NCBI GenBank assembly: GCA_016935315.1
Contig: JAFGRD010000078.1
Location: 1 to 64,000 of the forward strand
DNA: 64,000 bases
Reading direction: 5' to 3'
Source: Pirellulales bacterium
Lineage (GTDB): Bacteria > Planctomycetota > Planctomycetia > Pirellulales > Thermoguttaceae
Each line of letters starts with the position of its first letter. The stretch's first letter is position 1. The translations under genes were made by a program, and so were the position numbers. The notes below the pieces were generated by a model. That model saw only the letters and a program-made list of their open reading frames with translations. It was not told where the DNA came from and did no database searches. Positions 1 to 7,699 of the stretch are shown here, piece after piece.

Positions 1-75
1 CGAGCGAGGGATGATCGTCAGCTTGATCGGCAGTTGAAGTCGCTGGCGAGTCAATTGTCAAGAGTCAAGCGTTGA
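1..75 (+). CDS. Possible C-terminal end of an unidentified gene cut by the window start
   Basis: Frame 1 is open from the first base to a TGA at 73-75 and encodes about 24 residues, rich in Arg, Gln and Leu in a pattern that could form a helix (DRQLDRQLKSLASQLSRVKR). Only this tail is visible, so no family can be named. It converges on and overlaps the small minus-strand ORF ending at 51. An open frame this short is expected by chance fairly often, so this is a weak call. Confidence 0.22.
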   Translation, partial: RARDDRQLDRQLKSLASQLSRVKR

Positions 76-233
76 CCCCATTTCCCAGTTGCAACAGCCT
101 TATAGACTTCAGTCAGAGCATAATCATGGGTCTTTACCATTGCGCTGACGGCAGAGGCAAGAAGATACAGGTCGTAGACCAAGCAGCGGAGGTATCCAGC
201 CCGGTCGTCGTGCGTTATCGTTTGGCTTGTCAT
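51..233 (-). CDS. Hypothetical small protein, 60 aa, in a low-GC patch
   Basis: I do not recognise this ORF. An ATG at 233 is preceded by GGAGG with an 8-base spacer, a strong ribosome binding site, so I prefer it to the longer frame that opens at 530. The product has a hydrophobic middle (YDLYLLASAVSAM) and ends GKWGQRLTLDN. Its base composition is visibly lower in GC than the surrounding genes, which fits transferred or mobile DNA. It has no same-strand neighbour close by; lgt stops at 731. It could be a real small protein or a fragment of a decayed mobile gene. Confidence 0.33.
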   Translation of the reverse strand: MTSQTITHDDRAGYLRCLVYDLYLLASAVSAMVKTHDYALTEVYKAVATGKWGQRLTLDN

Positions 234-730
234 CCCACTTGCCTCCGGTGTAGGTGTATCTTTCAGCCCCTCAGAAAAAGGAAAAGTGTCAGGGAAAGCG
301 CCGGTAAAAGCCGGGAGGGAGTAGCGGATGAAAGAGCCGTACGGGAAAGGGCTAGCGACCCGTCCCGGCCCTGAGTCATGCGCCGGCCATGGTAACATGG
401 CGGGTGAAGCGTCGACAAGGGGAGTCGGAACGGGGACGCAGCGGGGTGGCCGCGATAACTTGTCTATCGGGGGCCGCCGGGCCAGGAGGGTTCGGGCGGC
501 GCGCGGGGCGTTTGAGAAGACCTTGTCCATCAGCGATGTTCGATGTCATGGTCAAGCGCGCGATCCGTGACGACCAGTTGGACCCGGGAGAGGTTGGTCG
601 GCCTGGATCATTCACAATGCAGACATCAGTAACCTGCACCATGAAGAGAGGCGCCGGGAGCGACTGACCTCCCTGCAGGAGAACTCCGTCGGTGCCGGGC
701 GGGTCGCGCAGGCGTGCGAGTTGGGCATTC
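234..730. other. Intergenic stretch, no convincing gene
   Basis: About 500 bases downstream of lgt. The short frames here lack ribosome binding sites and look like random GC-rich translations. The only structure I can support is the dispersed repeat half-copy at 593-628. I see no tRNA-like cloverleaf and no T-tract terminator. Confidence 0.5.
593..628. repeat. Half-copy of a dispersed intergenic element (right half)
   Basis: These 36 bases (starting GTTGGTCGGCCTGGATC) match 46321-46356 at all but three positions. At that second site they form the right half of a larger palindromic element. Here the left half is absent, although GGGAGAGGTTGG keeps a trace of the stem. Both copies lie between genes. 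Confidence 0.6.
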
Positions 731-2302
731 TCAGCCGAACGCCTTGTCGGGCGGCTGCCGCAGCAGGTAGAACCACAGCCCGACTGCAAAGACCAGCACC
801 GCCAGGCTGATGTTCTGCGAGATGCTCAACCCGGTGTGGAGCACGGCCGCCTCGTCGGTGCGGACGACCTCCAGCAGAAAACGCGTGATCGGGTAAAGCA
901 GCAGCAACAGCAGCGTGGTCTGGCCGTCGCGGCGGCGGAAGGGATCGTAGGCCAAAAGCACCAGGCACAAAAGCAGGGCGTTGATCCCGCTATACGCCTG
1001 GGTCGGGTGGACCGGACGGACCGGATGGTCGTCGGCGCTCGGTCGCTGAAGGTCCCAGGATTTGGGCAATCTGTTGTCCGACGTCGCGATCGAGATCCAA
1101 CTGGCGTGTTCCAGCGCCGCAACGGCATCCTCGACCGAGCCGACCGTCTGGCCGTTGATTTCGGCAATCCGCTGCTTCGGCTTGAGGCCCTGCCGTTGGG
1201 GCGGCGAGCCGGGCCGCACCTCGGCGATGAGCGGCCGGCCTTCCGCGTCGCCGCGGATTTTCAGGCCGTGGAGGAAGGCCCGGCCCTGCCTGACCGCGTC
1301 ACGCGCCTGGCGATCGCGGCTCGGCCAGTCCTCCGCCGGTTCGTCCTCGATGTCCCAGCGGCTGACCCATCGTGGGCGGTCTTCGGTCTTGACCGAGAGG
1401 TCCGTCGCCCTGAGCAACAGACTGGCGGCCAGGCCGACCCGCTCGACCGCATAGCCGTTGATCGCCGTGATCTGCTGGCCGGGCACCAACCCCTGGTGCT
1501 CGGCAGCCGACCCGGGCTGCACCTCCACAATCATCGGCCAGCCGCTGCCGACGCCCTTGATCTTCAGCCCGTGGAGGAACGTCTGGCCGTGTTCGATCTG
1601 GTGGAAATGAACCGGGCTGCCGGTAGGAAACGTCACGGCCCAGGGCGTCTCGCACACGCCGCCGTAGCAGCAGCCGTTGGCCAGGCAGCCGATCCGGCCG
1701 ATCGCCAGACCCAGCACCAGCGAGGGAGCGATCAGATCGCAAACCGCCAGCAGCGGCAGCCGGTAGCGGCGCACGAACGCCAGCAATCCCAGCAGCCCGC
1801 CGAGCAACGAGCCGTAGACGACCAGCCCTCCCTGCGACACGTTGACCATGGCGACCAGAATGGCCGCCAGCCCTTGCTTCTGGTAGACGGGCCAGTACTG
1901 GTCCCGGTACTCGATGACGTAGAACAGCCGAGCGCCGACGATGCCCGGCACGATCATCCAGAAGGCCAACGAGAGAATCAGCTCCGGATCGAGCCCCCGG
2001 CGGCGGGCCCGCCAGGCGGCCAGACCGCACGCTGCGCCGATCGCCACCACGACCATCGTACCGAAGCCGCGGATGGGCAGCCCTCGCGCTTGGCACAGCG
2101 CCGGCAGCAGCCAGTAGATGATCGCCCCGACCAACAACAACAGCGGCACGTAGGCCCAGGTGTCGGCGGTGAACCCCTGACGCCAGGCGAGCCACGCCAG
2201 CAGCAGCAGGCTGCCCAACGTCCAGACGCCCAGCAGCAGCCCGAATCCGAATACGGGAACGCCGGCGATTTCGTGCGGAATGAAGAAGACGGTTGGGAGC
2301 AT
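731..2302 (-). CDS. lgt: Prolipoprotein diacylglyceryl transferase with two inserted PDZ-like domains
   Basis: Lgt transfers diacylglycerol from phosphatidylglycerol to the lipobox cysteine of prolipoproteins in the inner membrane, the first step of lipoprotein maturation. The 523-residue product is nearly twice the usual length (about 260-300). Many hydrophobic segments are visible (for example residues 15-40, 50-70 and 110-130, and again after 440). The Lgt signature region reads GRIGCLANGCCYG near residue 205 and the late HPTQAYSG motif lies near 432. Between them are two related segments, about 243-300 and 345-402. Each begins FLHGLKI(K/R)G and contains PGS..QGL.P.Q.I..ING, typical of PDZ domains. 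The N-terminus also has extra hydrophobic segments. Start is ATG at 2302, with no clear ribosome binding site. It is last in a minus-strand run after folK and panC, 29 bases behind panC. Confidence 0.9.
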   Translation of the reverse strand: MLPTVFFIPHEIAGVPVFGFGLLLGVWTLGSLLLLAWLAWRQGFTADTWAYVPLLLLVGAIIYWLLPALCQARGLPIRGFGTMVVVAIGAACGLAAWRARRRGLDPELILSLAFWMIVPGIVGARLFYVIEYRDQYWPVYQKQGLAAILVAMVNVSQGGLVVYGSLLGGLLGLLAFVRRYRLPLLAVCDLIAPSLVLGLAIGRIGCLANGCCYGGVCETPWAVTFPTGSPVHFHQIEHGQTFLHGLKIKGVGSGWPMIVEVQPGSAAEHQGLVPGQQITAINGYAVERVGLAASLLLRATDLSVKTEDRPRWVSRWDIEDEPAEDWPSRDRQARDAVRQGRAFLHGLKIRGDAEGRPLIAEVRPGSPPQRQGLKPKQRIAEINGQTVGSVEDAVAALEHASWISIATSDNRLPKSWDLQRPSADDHPVRPVHPTQAYSGINALLLCLVLLAYDPFRRRDGQTTLLLLLLYPITRFLLEVVRTDEAAVLHTGLSISQNISLAVLVFAVGLWFYLLRQPPDKAFG

Positions 2303-2331
2303 GGCAGGGCAGGGGTTCAGGGACTACAGGA

Positions 2332-3219
2332 TCAGGCGACAGGTGCCCGGGGGCCAGGAGGTTGAAGCAGACAGTTGTCGATCAGCCGCGTGTTTTCGAT
2401 CTTGACGGCCAGCACCGCCAGGGTCCGCCCGACGATCTCCTCGACCGGTTCGAGCGATTCCGGATCGACCAGGGCCACGTAGTCGATGCGCGCATCCTCG
2501 GCCGTCAGGATCCGCTGCCGCATTTGCCGCACGATTGTCTCGGCGCCGCGTTCGCCCTCGTCGACCAGCGTGGCGGCCAACTGGAGACTCTGCCACAACA
2601 CCAGCGAGCGGGCCCTCGCGGCGGGGCTGAGGTACGCGTTGCGCGAGCTCATCGCCAGCCCGTCCGGCTCGCGGACGATCGGACAGACGCGGATCTGCGT
2701 CGGCACGTCGAGGTCCTCGACCATGTGCCGAACGACCGTCGCCTGCTGGTAGTCTTTCTGTCCGAAATAGGCCACATCGGGAGCCACCATGTTGAGCAGT
2801 TTCAGCACGACGGTCGCCACGCCGCGGAAATGGCCGGGACGGCAACGTCCTTCGAGCGGTTCGGCCACGCCGCCCGGCTCGACCCAGGTCGCGTGGCCGG
2901 GCCGATAGACGTCTTCGCCGGCCGGCGCAAACACCAGCTCGGCGCCGCACCCGGCCAGCGCGTCGAGATCGGCCTGAAGTGTTCGGGGATACCGCTGGAA
3001 ATCCTCGCCGGGCCCGAACTGGCTCGGGTTGACGAAGATCGAGACCACCGTGCAATCGCACTCCGACTTCGACGCCCGCACCAGGCTCAGGTGCCCCTCG
3101 TGCAACGCGCCCATGGTCGGCACGAGGCCGATCCGCCCACGTTGGCCGCGGACCGCGGCGAGACGATCTCGCAGCGAAGCGACGCCGGAGACGAGTTCGG
3201 GCGAAGAGGGGTTGCTCAT
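2332..3219 (-). CDS. panC: Pantothenate synthetase
   Basis: Condenses pantoate and beta-alanine with ATP to give pantothenate, the cytosolic last step of vitamin B5 synthesis and the entry to coenzyme A. The 295-residue protein has the family landmarks in order: the nucleotide-binding TMGALHEGH near residue 26, NPSQFGPGEDF..YPR, FGQKDYQQ in the middle, and SSRNAYL. I start it at ATG 3219 (MSNPSSPEL) rather than at 3300, because the extra upstream residues do not resemble the family and length then matches PanC. It follows the FolK fusion by 94 bases on the same strand. Both lie in pterin/pantoate-related cofactor metabolism, so a cofactor operon is plausible. Confidence 0.94.
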   Translation of the reverse strand: MSNPSSPELVSGVASLRDRLAAVRGQRGRIGLVPTMGALHEGHLSLVRASKSECDCTVVSIFVNPSQFGPGEDFQRYPRTLQADLDALAGCGAELVFAPAGEDVYRPGHATWVEPGGVAEPLEGRCRPGHFRGVATVVLKLLNMVAPDVAYFGQKDYQQATVVRHMVEDLDVPTQIRVCPIVREPDGLAMSSRNAYLSPAARARSLVLWQSLQLAATLVDEGERGAETIVRQMRQRILTAEDARIDYVALVDPESLEPVEEIVGRTLAVLAVKIENTRLIDNCLLQPPGPRAPVA

Positions 3220-3313
3220 GGAAGAACGCTCTGGGGAATCGCAGAAAGAACGAGTTCGGTATCCTTGCCAGAGGAAGGAGGCGCCGCGACCGTGCGCCAA
3301 CCGGCGAGTCCAG

Positions 3314-4357
3314 TTACTGCATCGCGTCGACCGCGGCCAAGACTTCGCCGAGGGTCTGCTCGGGGTCGCCCTGGGCCAGCCGCAACAAGGGGCCCTGGTC
3401 GCGCCGGGTCGCCCGATCGACGATCGCCTGTTGGATCCGTCCGAGTTGCTCCTCGCGAAGACCGAACTCGCAGCGCCGACCGCGACGGCGCACCCGGCGC
3501 AAGAGTTCCTCGGGCGGGGCCTCCAACAGGACGATCAGCTTTGGCCGTACCACGCCGCTGCGCAACTGCTGCCAATGCTGGCAGTAGGCCTGCCGTTGCG
3601 GAAGCGGCAGCCACACCTCGGCAAACGCGGCCGACTGGTCGAACCAGAAGTCGCTGACCGCCAGACGCCGCTCGGACCACTCGGGCAAACCGGCGTCGAG
3701 CCGCCGAGCCCGCTGTTCGGCGAATTCTAACTCCGTCTGCCAGGCGTGAGAAGGCGGATCTGCGTAAAACACGTCCAATCGGCCCAGATCAAGCCGCTCG
3801 GCGATCAGGCGGCCCGAGGTCTCGCGGGCCAGCCGCTCGGCCAACCGGCTCTTGCCGACGCCGATCGAGCCGGTAATCGCCAGGTAGTCGGCGGCCGTGT
3901 CGAGATGCTCCAACAAGCGGGCCATGGTCCATCCGATCGAAGGATGGACCATCGAGCCGGCCACCTCGGCCGCCGGCGCCAACACGAAACGCCGCCAGGC
4001 CATGCGGGGGTGTGGCAGCACCAACGGCGGAGTGTCCAGCACCAACTGGCCGTACAACAGCAAATCGAGGTCGACGGTGCGCGGACCCCAACGCTGCTGG
4101 CGACGGCGGCCCAACTGCGTCTCGATCTGCCGCAACAGCTCGAGCAAGGCCTCCGGGCGGAGCGACGTTTCGACGACGATCACTCGGTTCAGAAATGGCC
4201 CTTGCCCCGAAGGTCCGCCCACGGGGGCCGTTTCCCGTTCGGAACTCCGGGCGGTGACTTGCACGTCGGGGTGTTGTGCAAGCCGCTCAATGGCCTGACT
4301 CAGCGCTTGGCTCCGGTTGCCGAGATTGGAGCCCAGACCGATCAGGCAGGAAGGCAT
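3314..4357 (-). CDS. folK: FolK-deoxynucleoside kinase fusion
   Basis: The N-terminal half (about 1-155) is 6-hydroxymethyl-7,8-dihydropterin pyrophosphokinase, a folate-synthesis enzyme. It shows GLGSNLGNR at the start, PFLNRV, and the signature RWGPRTVDLDLLLYG followed by LPHPRM. The C-terminal half (about 158-347) is a P-loop deoxynucleoside kinase-like domain with GSIGVGKSRLAE (Walker A), a DFWFDQS segment and a basic LID region (LLRRVRRRGRRCE). The two are joined in frame without a visible linker. Fusions of HPPK with a deoxynucleoside kinase are known from other bacteria as I recall, but the reason for the pairing is unclear. Start is ATG at 4357 (MPSCLIGLGSN). It heads the folK-panC-lgt run. 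Confidence 0.9.
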   Translation of the reverse strand: MPSCLIGLGSNLGNRSQALSQAIERLAQHPDVQVTARSSERETAPVGGPSGQGPFLNRVIVVETSLRPEALLELLRQIETQLGRRRQQRWGPRTVDLDLLLYGQLVLDTPPLVLPHPRMAWRRFVLAPAAEVAGSMVHPSIGWTMARLLEHLDTAADYLAITGSIGVGKSRLAERLARETSGRLIAERLDLGRLDVFYADPPSHAWQTELEFAEQRARRLDAGLPEWSERRLAVSDFWFDQSAAFAEVWLPLPQRQAYCQHWQQLRSGVVRPKLIVLLEAPPEELLRRVRRRGRRCEFGLREEQLGRIQQAIVDRATRRDQGPLLRLAQGDPEQTLGEVLAAVDAMQ

Positions 4358-4385
4358 CAGGAACCATGTTGCCCGGGCATCGAAA

Positions 4386-4458
4386 GCTTAGGGGGGGCCC
4401 TCCGGGCCGCGATCATGCGCCGCCGACTGTCGTTCCCTGCGGTCGCCGCCCCCTAAGC
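4386..4458. repeat. Perfect 10-bp inverted repeat with a 53-base loop
   Basis: GCTTAGGGGG at 4386-4395 pairs with CCCCCTAAGC at 4449-4458. It sits directly upstream of the folK start. It could be the stem of a leader RNA or the ends of a small repeat element. There is no T-tract. Confidence 0.5.
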
Positions 4459-4632
4459 CTTCTTTGTCGATGCATGCACTTCAAAGTTAACGGCCGATCG
4501 CTCGGCCGGAATCACACACCATCCATCGCCTTGCGCAACGCCTTGAAGCCCGACAGCAACACGTTGCCGCAAGGACTCATTTCAAATCAAGCCGTCATTT
4601 TCCGCTTATCGTCGCTGCTGTCAATAAGCGTG

Positions 4633-4665
4633 CCGGTGAAAGTGTGCGAACTTCACGGTTTTTTT
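4633..4665 (+). terminator. Terminator-like hairpin on the plus strand
   Basis: CCGGTGAA (4633-4640) pairs with TTCACGG (4652-4658) with one bulged G, followed at once by seven T residues (4659-4665). That is a Rho-independent arrangement reading rightward. No plus-strand gene ends here, so it would terminate a small RNA or antisense transcription into the gene at 4799. Confidence 0.35.
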
Positions 4666-4798
4666 CCATCAAGAGCAATTCCGGTGCGGTATCCGGTATT
4701 CTCTTGAAAGCACTGGAAACGACAAGACAGTCAACAAGGACAAGCAAGAGAAGAACAGACAACTCCTTCGCCTTGGGTCGCAATTCTCTTCGCAGGTT

Positions 4799-5260
4799 TC
4801 ATCGCACGTCGGGAACCGGTCGCAACGGTTCGGACAAGACGCGTCCTTCGGGCAAGGCCGACATGGGATCCTCTTCCGTCGGCTGGCCGCCTTGATAGGT
4901 GAAGAAGCCCACGGGCTCTTGCGGCGTGACGTGCCACGGAAAGTCGAACAGCCGTCGATAGTTATAAGGCTGCCGATAGTAGTTGCCATGGAAGGCTGGA
5001 TACCGGTGCATGTGTCGGTTGTTGCCGGGATAGCAGCCAAATCGAGGGGAGTAGCATGTCTGCGGCATGGGGCCGAGCCAGGCCGAGAAGCACCCCCGCC
5101 TGCCATCCTCGGGACAGCGGCCTGGATACGGTTGGCCGCAACAGACGTCGGCGGCCGTCTCGCTGCAATCGTCGACGGTCGTTATCACGTGCGCCGAACC
5201 GTCCATTGGCGGCTCGGGCGCGCCGGTCAACAGCAACAACGTCAAAAGGCCTGCGTGCAT
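4799..5260 (-). CDS. Small secreted Cys/Tyr/Pro-rich protein of unknown function
   Basis: I do not recognise a named family. The start at ATG 5260 (MHAGLLTLLLLTG) is supported by AGGAG with a 7-base spacer. Upstream codons in this frame are only the translation of tandem repeats. The 153-residue product has a short hydrophobic signal-like N-terminus, several Cys residues in the first half (DVCCGQPYPGRC, GRRGCFSAW, QTCYSPRFGCY) and a His/Tyr/Pro-rich middle (YPAFHGNYYRQPYNYRRLF). It ends in an acidic and basic mixed tail. The composition fits an exported structural or cell-surface protein stabilised by disulfides. Short tandem repeats lie immediately upstream. Confidence 0.65.
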   Translation of the reverse strand: MHAGLLTLLLLTGAPEPPMDGSAHVITTVDDCSETAADVCCGQPYPGRCPEDGRRGCFSAWLGPMPQTCYSPRFGCYPGNNRHMHRYPAFHGNYYRQPYNYRRLFDFPWHVTPQEPVGFFTYQGGQPTEEDPMSALPEGRVLSEPLRPVPDVR

Positions 5261-5295
5261 CGCTGCGCTCCTGGGATTCCTGCTTTTGCTTTTTT

Positions 5296-5400
5296 CCTTG
5301 CGGCCGACGTGTTTCTCCTTGCGGCCGACGTGGGCCGAGACACGTGGGTCGAGACACGTCGGTCGAGAGACGTGGGTCGAGAGACGTGGGTCGACATGGG
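5296..5400. repeat. Short tandem repeats upstream of the secreted-protein gene
   Basis: Two 21-base units of CCTTGCGGCCGACGTG... begin at 5296 and 5317. They are followed by about five 14-base units of the form GGGTCGAGA(C/G)ACGT from 5332 to about 5400. The block ends in a small hairpin (CGTGGG...CCCACG). It lies between the divergent genes at 5260 and 5784, closer to the former. Confidence 0.75.
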
Positions 5401-5684
5401 CCCACGTGTTGTTGGATCGGCCCAAGTCACTCGGCAGATCGAGATCAACCAATACGATCGCTATATTTAGCGCTGCCTGTCCATGCTTCTTACAATACTC
5501 CAACTACCAATACATCCGATCTTTACAGCGCAAACGAGTCTTTGCGCCAGGGTGATTCAGGAGTTTTTCATCGCAAAGCGAACTTTGCGCTTGAGAGAAC
5601 CGGGGCTGCAATTAAGATGGAGAGAATACGGCGATCAGGAAAGCCGTGTCTTGTCCCCGCCTCGTTTCTGCCGAGGCAAAAGTG

Positions 5685-5772
5685 CCCGCAACAGCTTCAA
5701 CCAGTGCCCGCAACAGCTTCAACCAGAGCCCGCAACAGCTTCAACCAGAGCCCGCAACAGCTTCAACCAGAG
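5685..5772. repeat. Four tandem 22-base repeats just upstream of the sigma-54 activator
   Basis: The unit CCCGCAACAGCTTCAACCAG(T/A)G occurs at 5685, 5707, 5729 and 5751 with almost no variation. Since 22 is not a multiple of three, the array is unlikely to be coding. It ends 11 bases before the activator start codon, so it forms the 5' leader or operator region of that gene. Confidence 0.85.
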
Positions 5773-5783
5773 ATGGAGCCCGA

Positions 5784-6833
5784 ATGAGCCAAGATCTGCT
5801 GATTTCCACCAGTGACGAGTTGGCGGCCGAATTGCCGGCGTATTTCGAAGGATTACCGCGGAGCGTCTTGCGGGGGCAGACGCGGAGCCTGGTGACGTTC
5901 ACGCCGTCGATGTTCGAGGTTCTCGACGAGTTGGAAGTGGCTGCCGCCCACGACGTGACGGTACTGTTCGTCGGCGAAACCGGCTGCGGCAAGACCTACC
6001 TGGCCCGGCTGCTACACGAGTTGTCGCCGCGGCACGCCCAGCGATGCCTGACGGTCGCCTGCGGCGCGCTGCCGCCCGACCTGATCGAGAGCGAGCTGTT
6101 CGGCTACGTCCGGGGCGCGTTCACGGGGGCCGAAGGAAATCGGGAAGGCAAATTCGCCGCCGCCGACGGCGGCACGTTGCTGTTGGACGAGATCGACGTG
6201 CTGGCTCCGGAGCAGCAGGCCAAGCTGCTGCGGGTGATCGAGACGGGCGAGTACGAGCCGGTGGGGAGCAACGACACCCAGACTTCCGACGCGCGGCTGA
6301 TTGCCGCGTCGAACGTCGACCTGGAGCAACTGGTCGAAAGCGGCAAGTTTCGCAAGGACCTGTACTATCGCCTCAACACGCTCCACTTCCATCTGTTGCC
6401 GTTGCGAGAGCGGCCGTGGGACATCGAATACCTCGCGCGGAAGTTCGCTCTGGACCACGGCCGCGCACACCGTATCGAGCTGAGGCACATCGAGCCCGAG
6501 TTTCTCAGTGCCCTGCGACAATACACTTGGCCCGGAAACATCCGGGAGCTGGAAAACGTGATTCGCCGGGCCGTGTTGTACTGCCGCAACGGGGTGCTGG
6601 CGCCGGCCGATTTGCCCAGTGCGCTGCGGCCGTCGGACGGCCAACGTCGTTGCCAGCACGACGAGAGCCGGGCTCCGCGGACGCTGGAAGAGCACGTCGA
6701 TCAGATTGAGCGGCGGATTATCGAGGAATCGCTCCGCCGCCACAATCACCGTCGCACGGTCACGGCCAAGGAGCTCGGGATCAGCCGCGTGACCCTGTAC
6801 AACAAGATGAAGAAGCATGGCATACTCCGCTGA
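5784..6833 (+). CDS. Sigma-54-dependent transcriptional activator without a receiver domain
   Basis: An enhancer-binding protein that uses ATP to remodel sigma-54 RNA polymerase. The 349-residue product has a short N-terminus (about 30 residues) and no receiver, PAS or GAF domain. The AAA+ domain shows Walker A GETGCGKT near residue 63, the sigma-54 contact loop GAFTGA near 111, and Walker B GGTLLLDEID near 131. An arginine-finger region (FRKDLYYRLN) and WPGNIRELENV follow. A Fis-type helix-turn-helix (VTAKELGISRVTLYNKMKKHGI) closes the protein. Start ATG 5784 follows GGAG with a 5-base spacer; upstream codons are repeat DNA. It precedes a sigma-54 promoter at 7028 and the pilus genes, so it probably controls them. 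With no sensory domain, activity may be set by its own expression or by a partner protein. Confidence 0.93.
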   Translation: MSQDLLISTSDELAAELPAYFEGLPRSVLRGQTRSLVTFTPSMFEVLDELEVAAAHDVTVLFVGETGCGKTYLARLLHELSPRHAQRCLTVACGALPPDLIESELFGYVRGAFTGAEGNREGKFAAADGGTLLLDEIDVLAPEQQAKLLRVIETGEYEPVGSNDTQTSDARLIAASNVDLEQLVESGKFRKDLYYRLNTLHFHLLPLRERPWDIEYLARKFALDHGRAHRIELRHIEPEFLSALRQYTWPGNIRELENVIRRAVLYCRNGVLAPADLPSALRPSDGQRRCQHDESRAPRTLEEHVDQIERRIIEESLRRHNHRRTVTAKELGISRVTLYNKMKKHGILR

Positions 6834-7027
6834 CCAGCGGCAGCGACGGTCCCCGGGTGCTGCTTCGGCTGCTGAACGCTCGGGCCGCCGCAGAAGGGCC
6901 GTCTGTCAAGAAATCGAAACATCAGGGCCATCATGGGGGCGTTTACACGAACCTGCGGCGATCGGTTAACCCCTTGTCACGGCCCGGTTAGCCAGGCGCC
7001 GCGGGAAATCGCCGCCACCCGGCGGAA

Positions 7028-7044
7028 GTGGCACAAGAAGTGCT
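7028..7044 (+). promoter_or_regulatory. Sigma-54 (-24/-12) promoter for the pilus locus
   Basis: GTGGCACAAGAAGTGCT matches the consensus YTGGCACGRNNNTTGCW at most informative positions. It keeps the essential GG and GC pairs with exactly 10 bases between them. It lies 117 bases upstream of the first pilin start and 195 bases after the stop of a sigma-54 activator carrying GAFTGA. Motif and context support each other. Confidence 0.7.
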
Positions 7045-7160
7045 TTGCATCACGCAGGAGACTCTCCACACACGGGCATCTTATCTCTGTGGACGAGTGG
7101 CCGGCTCGACGTAGGGCCGGCAGTCTATTCTTCGTGGTTCGAGGCACAAGGAGTTTCAGA

Positions 7161-7520
7161 GTGAAGCGTATGTTGCATCGAGCGTGGCGGGAGGACGAAG
7201 GCGTGTTGACCTTCGAATGGATCCTCCTGATCACCGTGCTGACCATCGGCATCGTCGGTGGCCTCAGCGCAGTCCGTGACGCAGTGATCACGGAATTGGG
7301 CGACGTGACCCAAGCGGTCGTGTCGCTGGACCAGAGCTATGCGATTCTGGCGCCGTGGGAAATCGCGGTGGCGGATTGCGCGCAAGACGGCGCCGTCGGC
7401 TCGATCTACGTGGACGCGGCGGTGGTCGGCGAAGGTCGCGGTGGCGCGCCGGGGCAGAGCGCCCAAGCGTGCGGCGCCATCGGCCGAACCGACCCGACGC
7501 TGCTTCCGGACAGCTTTTAG
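7161..7520 (+). CDS. Flp-like type IVb prepilin 1
   Basis: A short prepilin predicted to be cut by the locus prepilin peptidase and assembled into a Tad/Flp fibre. The leader is 14 residues (VKRMLHRAWREDEG). Cleavage after this Gly puts Glu at mature position 5 (VLTFE), the hallmark of type IV pilins. A hydrophobic helix follows (WILLITVLTIGIVGGL). The start GTG 7161 follows AAGGAG with a 7-base spacer. Both paralogues downstream also have GTG starts and a 14-residue leader, which supports this choice over the nearby ATG. At 119 residues it is longer than classic Flp pilins (50-80) and has a Gly/Ala-rich C-terminal extension with two Cys. First of three tandem paralogues. Confidence 0.85.
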   Translation: MKRMLHRAWREDEGVLTFEWILLITVLTIGIVGGLSAVRDAVITELGDVTQAVVSLDQSYAILAPWEIAVADCAQDGAVGSIYVDAAVVGEGRGGAPGQSAQACGAIGRTDPTLLPDSF

Positions 7521-7666
7521 ATGGACTTGCACGATTCGAGGAGTCTCCAACTCCGCCGCCACCGTTCGGGAGGCGGCTCCAAGGCGTTTGGGAATTCCCG
7601 GAATCACGCGACCCATTTCGTGCCGCCTCGCTGGCCGAGCCCCGGCACCAACCAGCCGAAAACCGC

Positions 7667-7699
7667 CTCCGCGGCACGGAACCTTGCCGTGCCGCGGAG
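7667..7699. terminator. Strong 13-bp hairpin between pilin genes 1 and 2
   Basis: CTCCGCGGCACGG (7667-7679) and CCGTGCCGCGGAG (7687-7699) are perfectly complementary around a 7-base loop. There is no T-tract. It may cause partial termination or protect the 3' end of the first pilin mRNA, giving that pilin a higher yield than downstream genes. Confidence 0.6.

Larger units (their letters stand above)
4358..4798. other. Non-coding, partly AT-rich stretch with an inverted repeat and a plus-strand terminator-like hairpin
   Basis: It lies between the small secreted-protein gene and folK, both on the minus strand. It contains the inverted repeat at 4386-4458 and the hairpin plus T-tract at 4633-4665. 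A 62-codon minus-strand frame at 4595-4783 opens with TTG and begins with a hydrophobic segment. Its ribosome binding site is poor, so I do not call it. Confidence 0.45.

Noticed and set aside
692-2365. A 557-codon plus-strand frame across lgt
   Set aside because: Gln/Arg-rich low-complexity translation opposite the clear lgt gene.
4595-4783. A 62-codon minus-strand ORF with a hydrophobic N-terminus
   Set aside because: TTG start with a poor ribosome binding site, in a purine/pyrimidine-biased AT-rich stretch that would give Leu/Val runs by composition.
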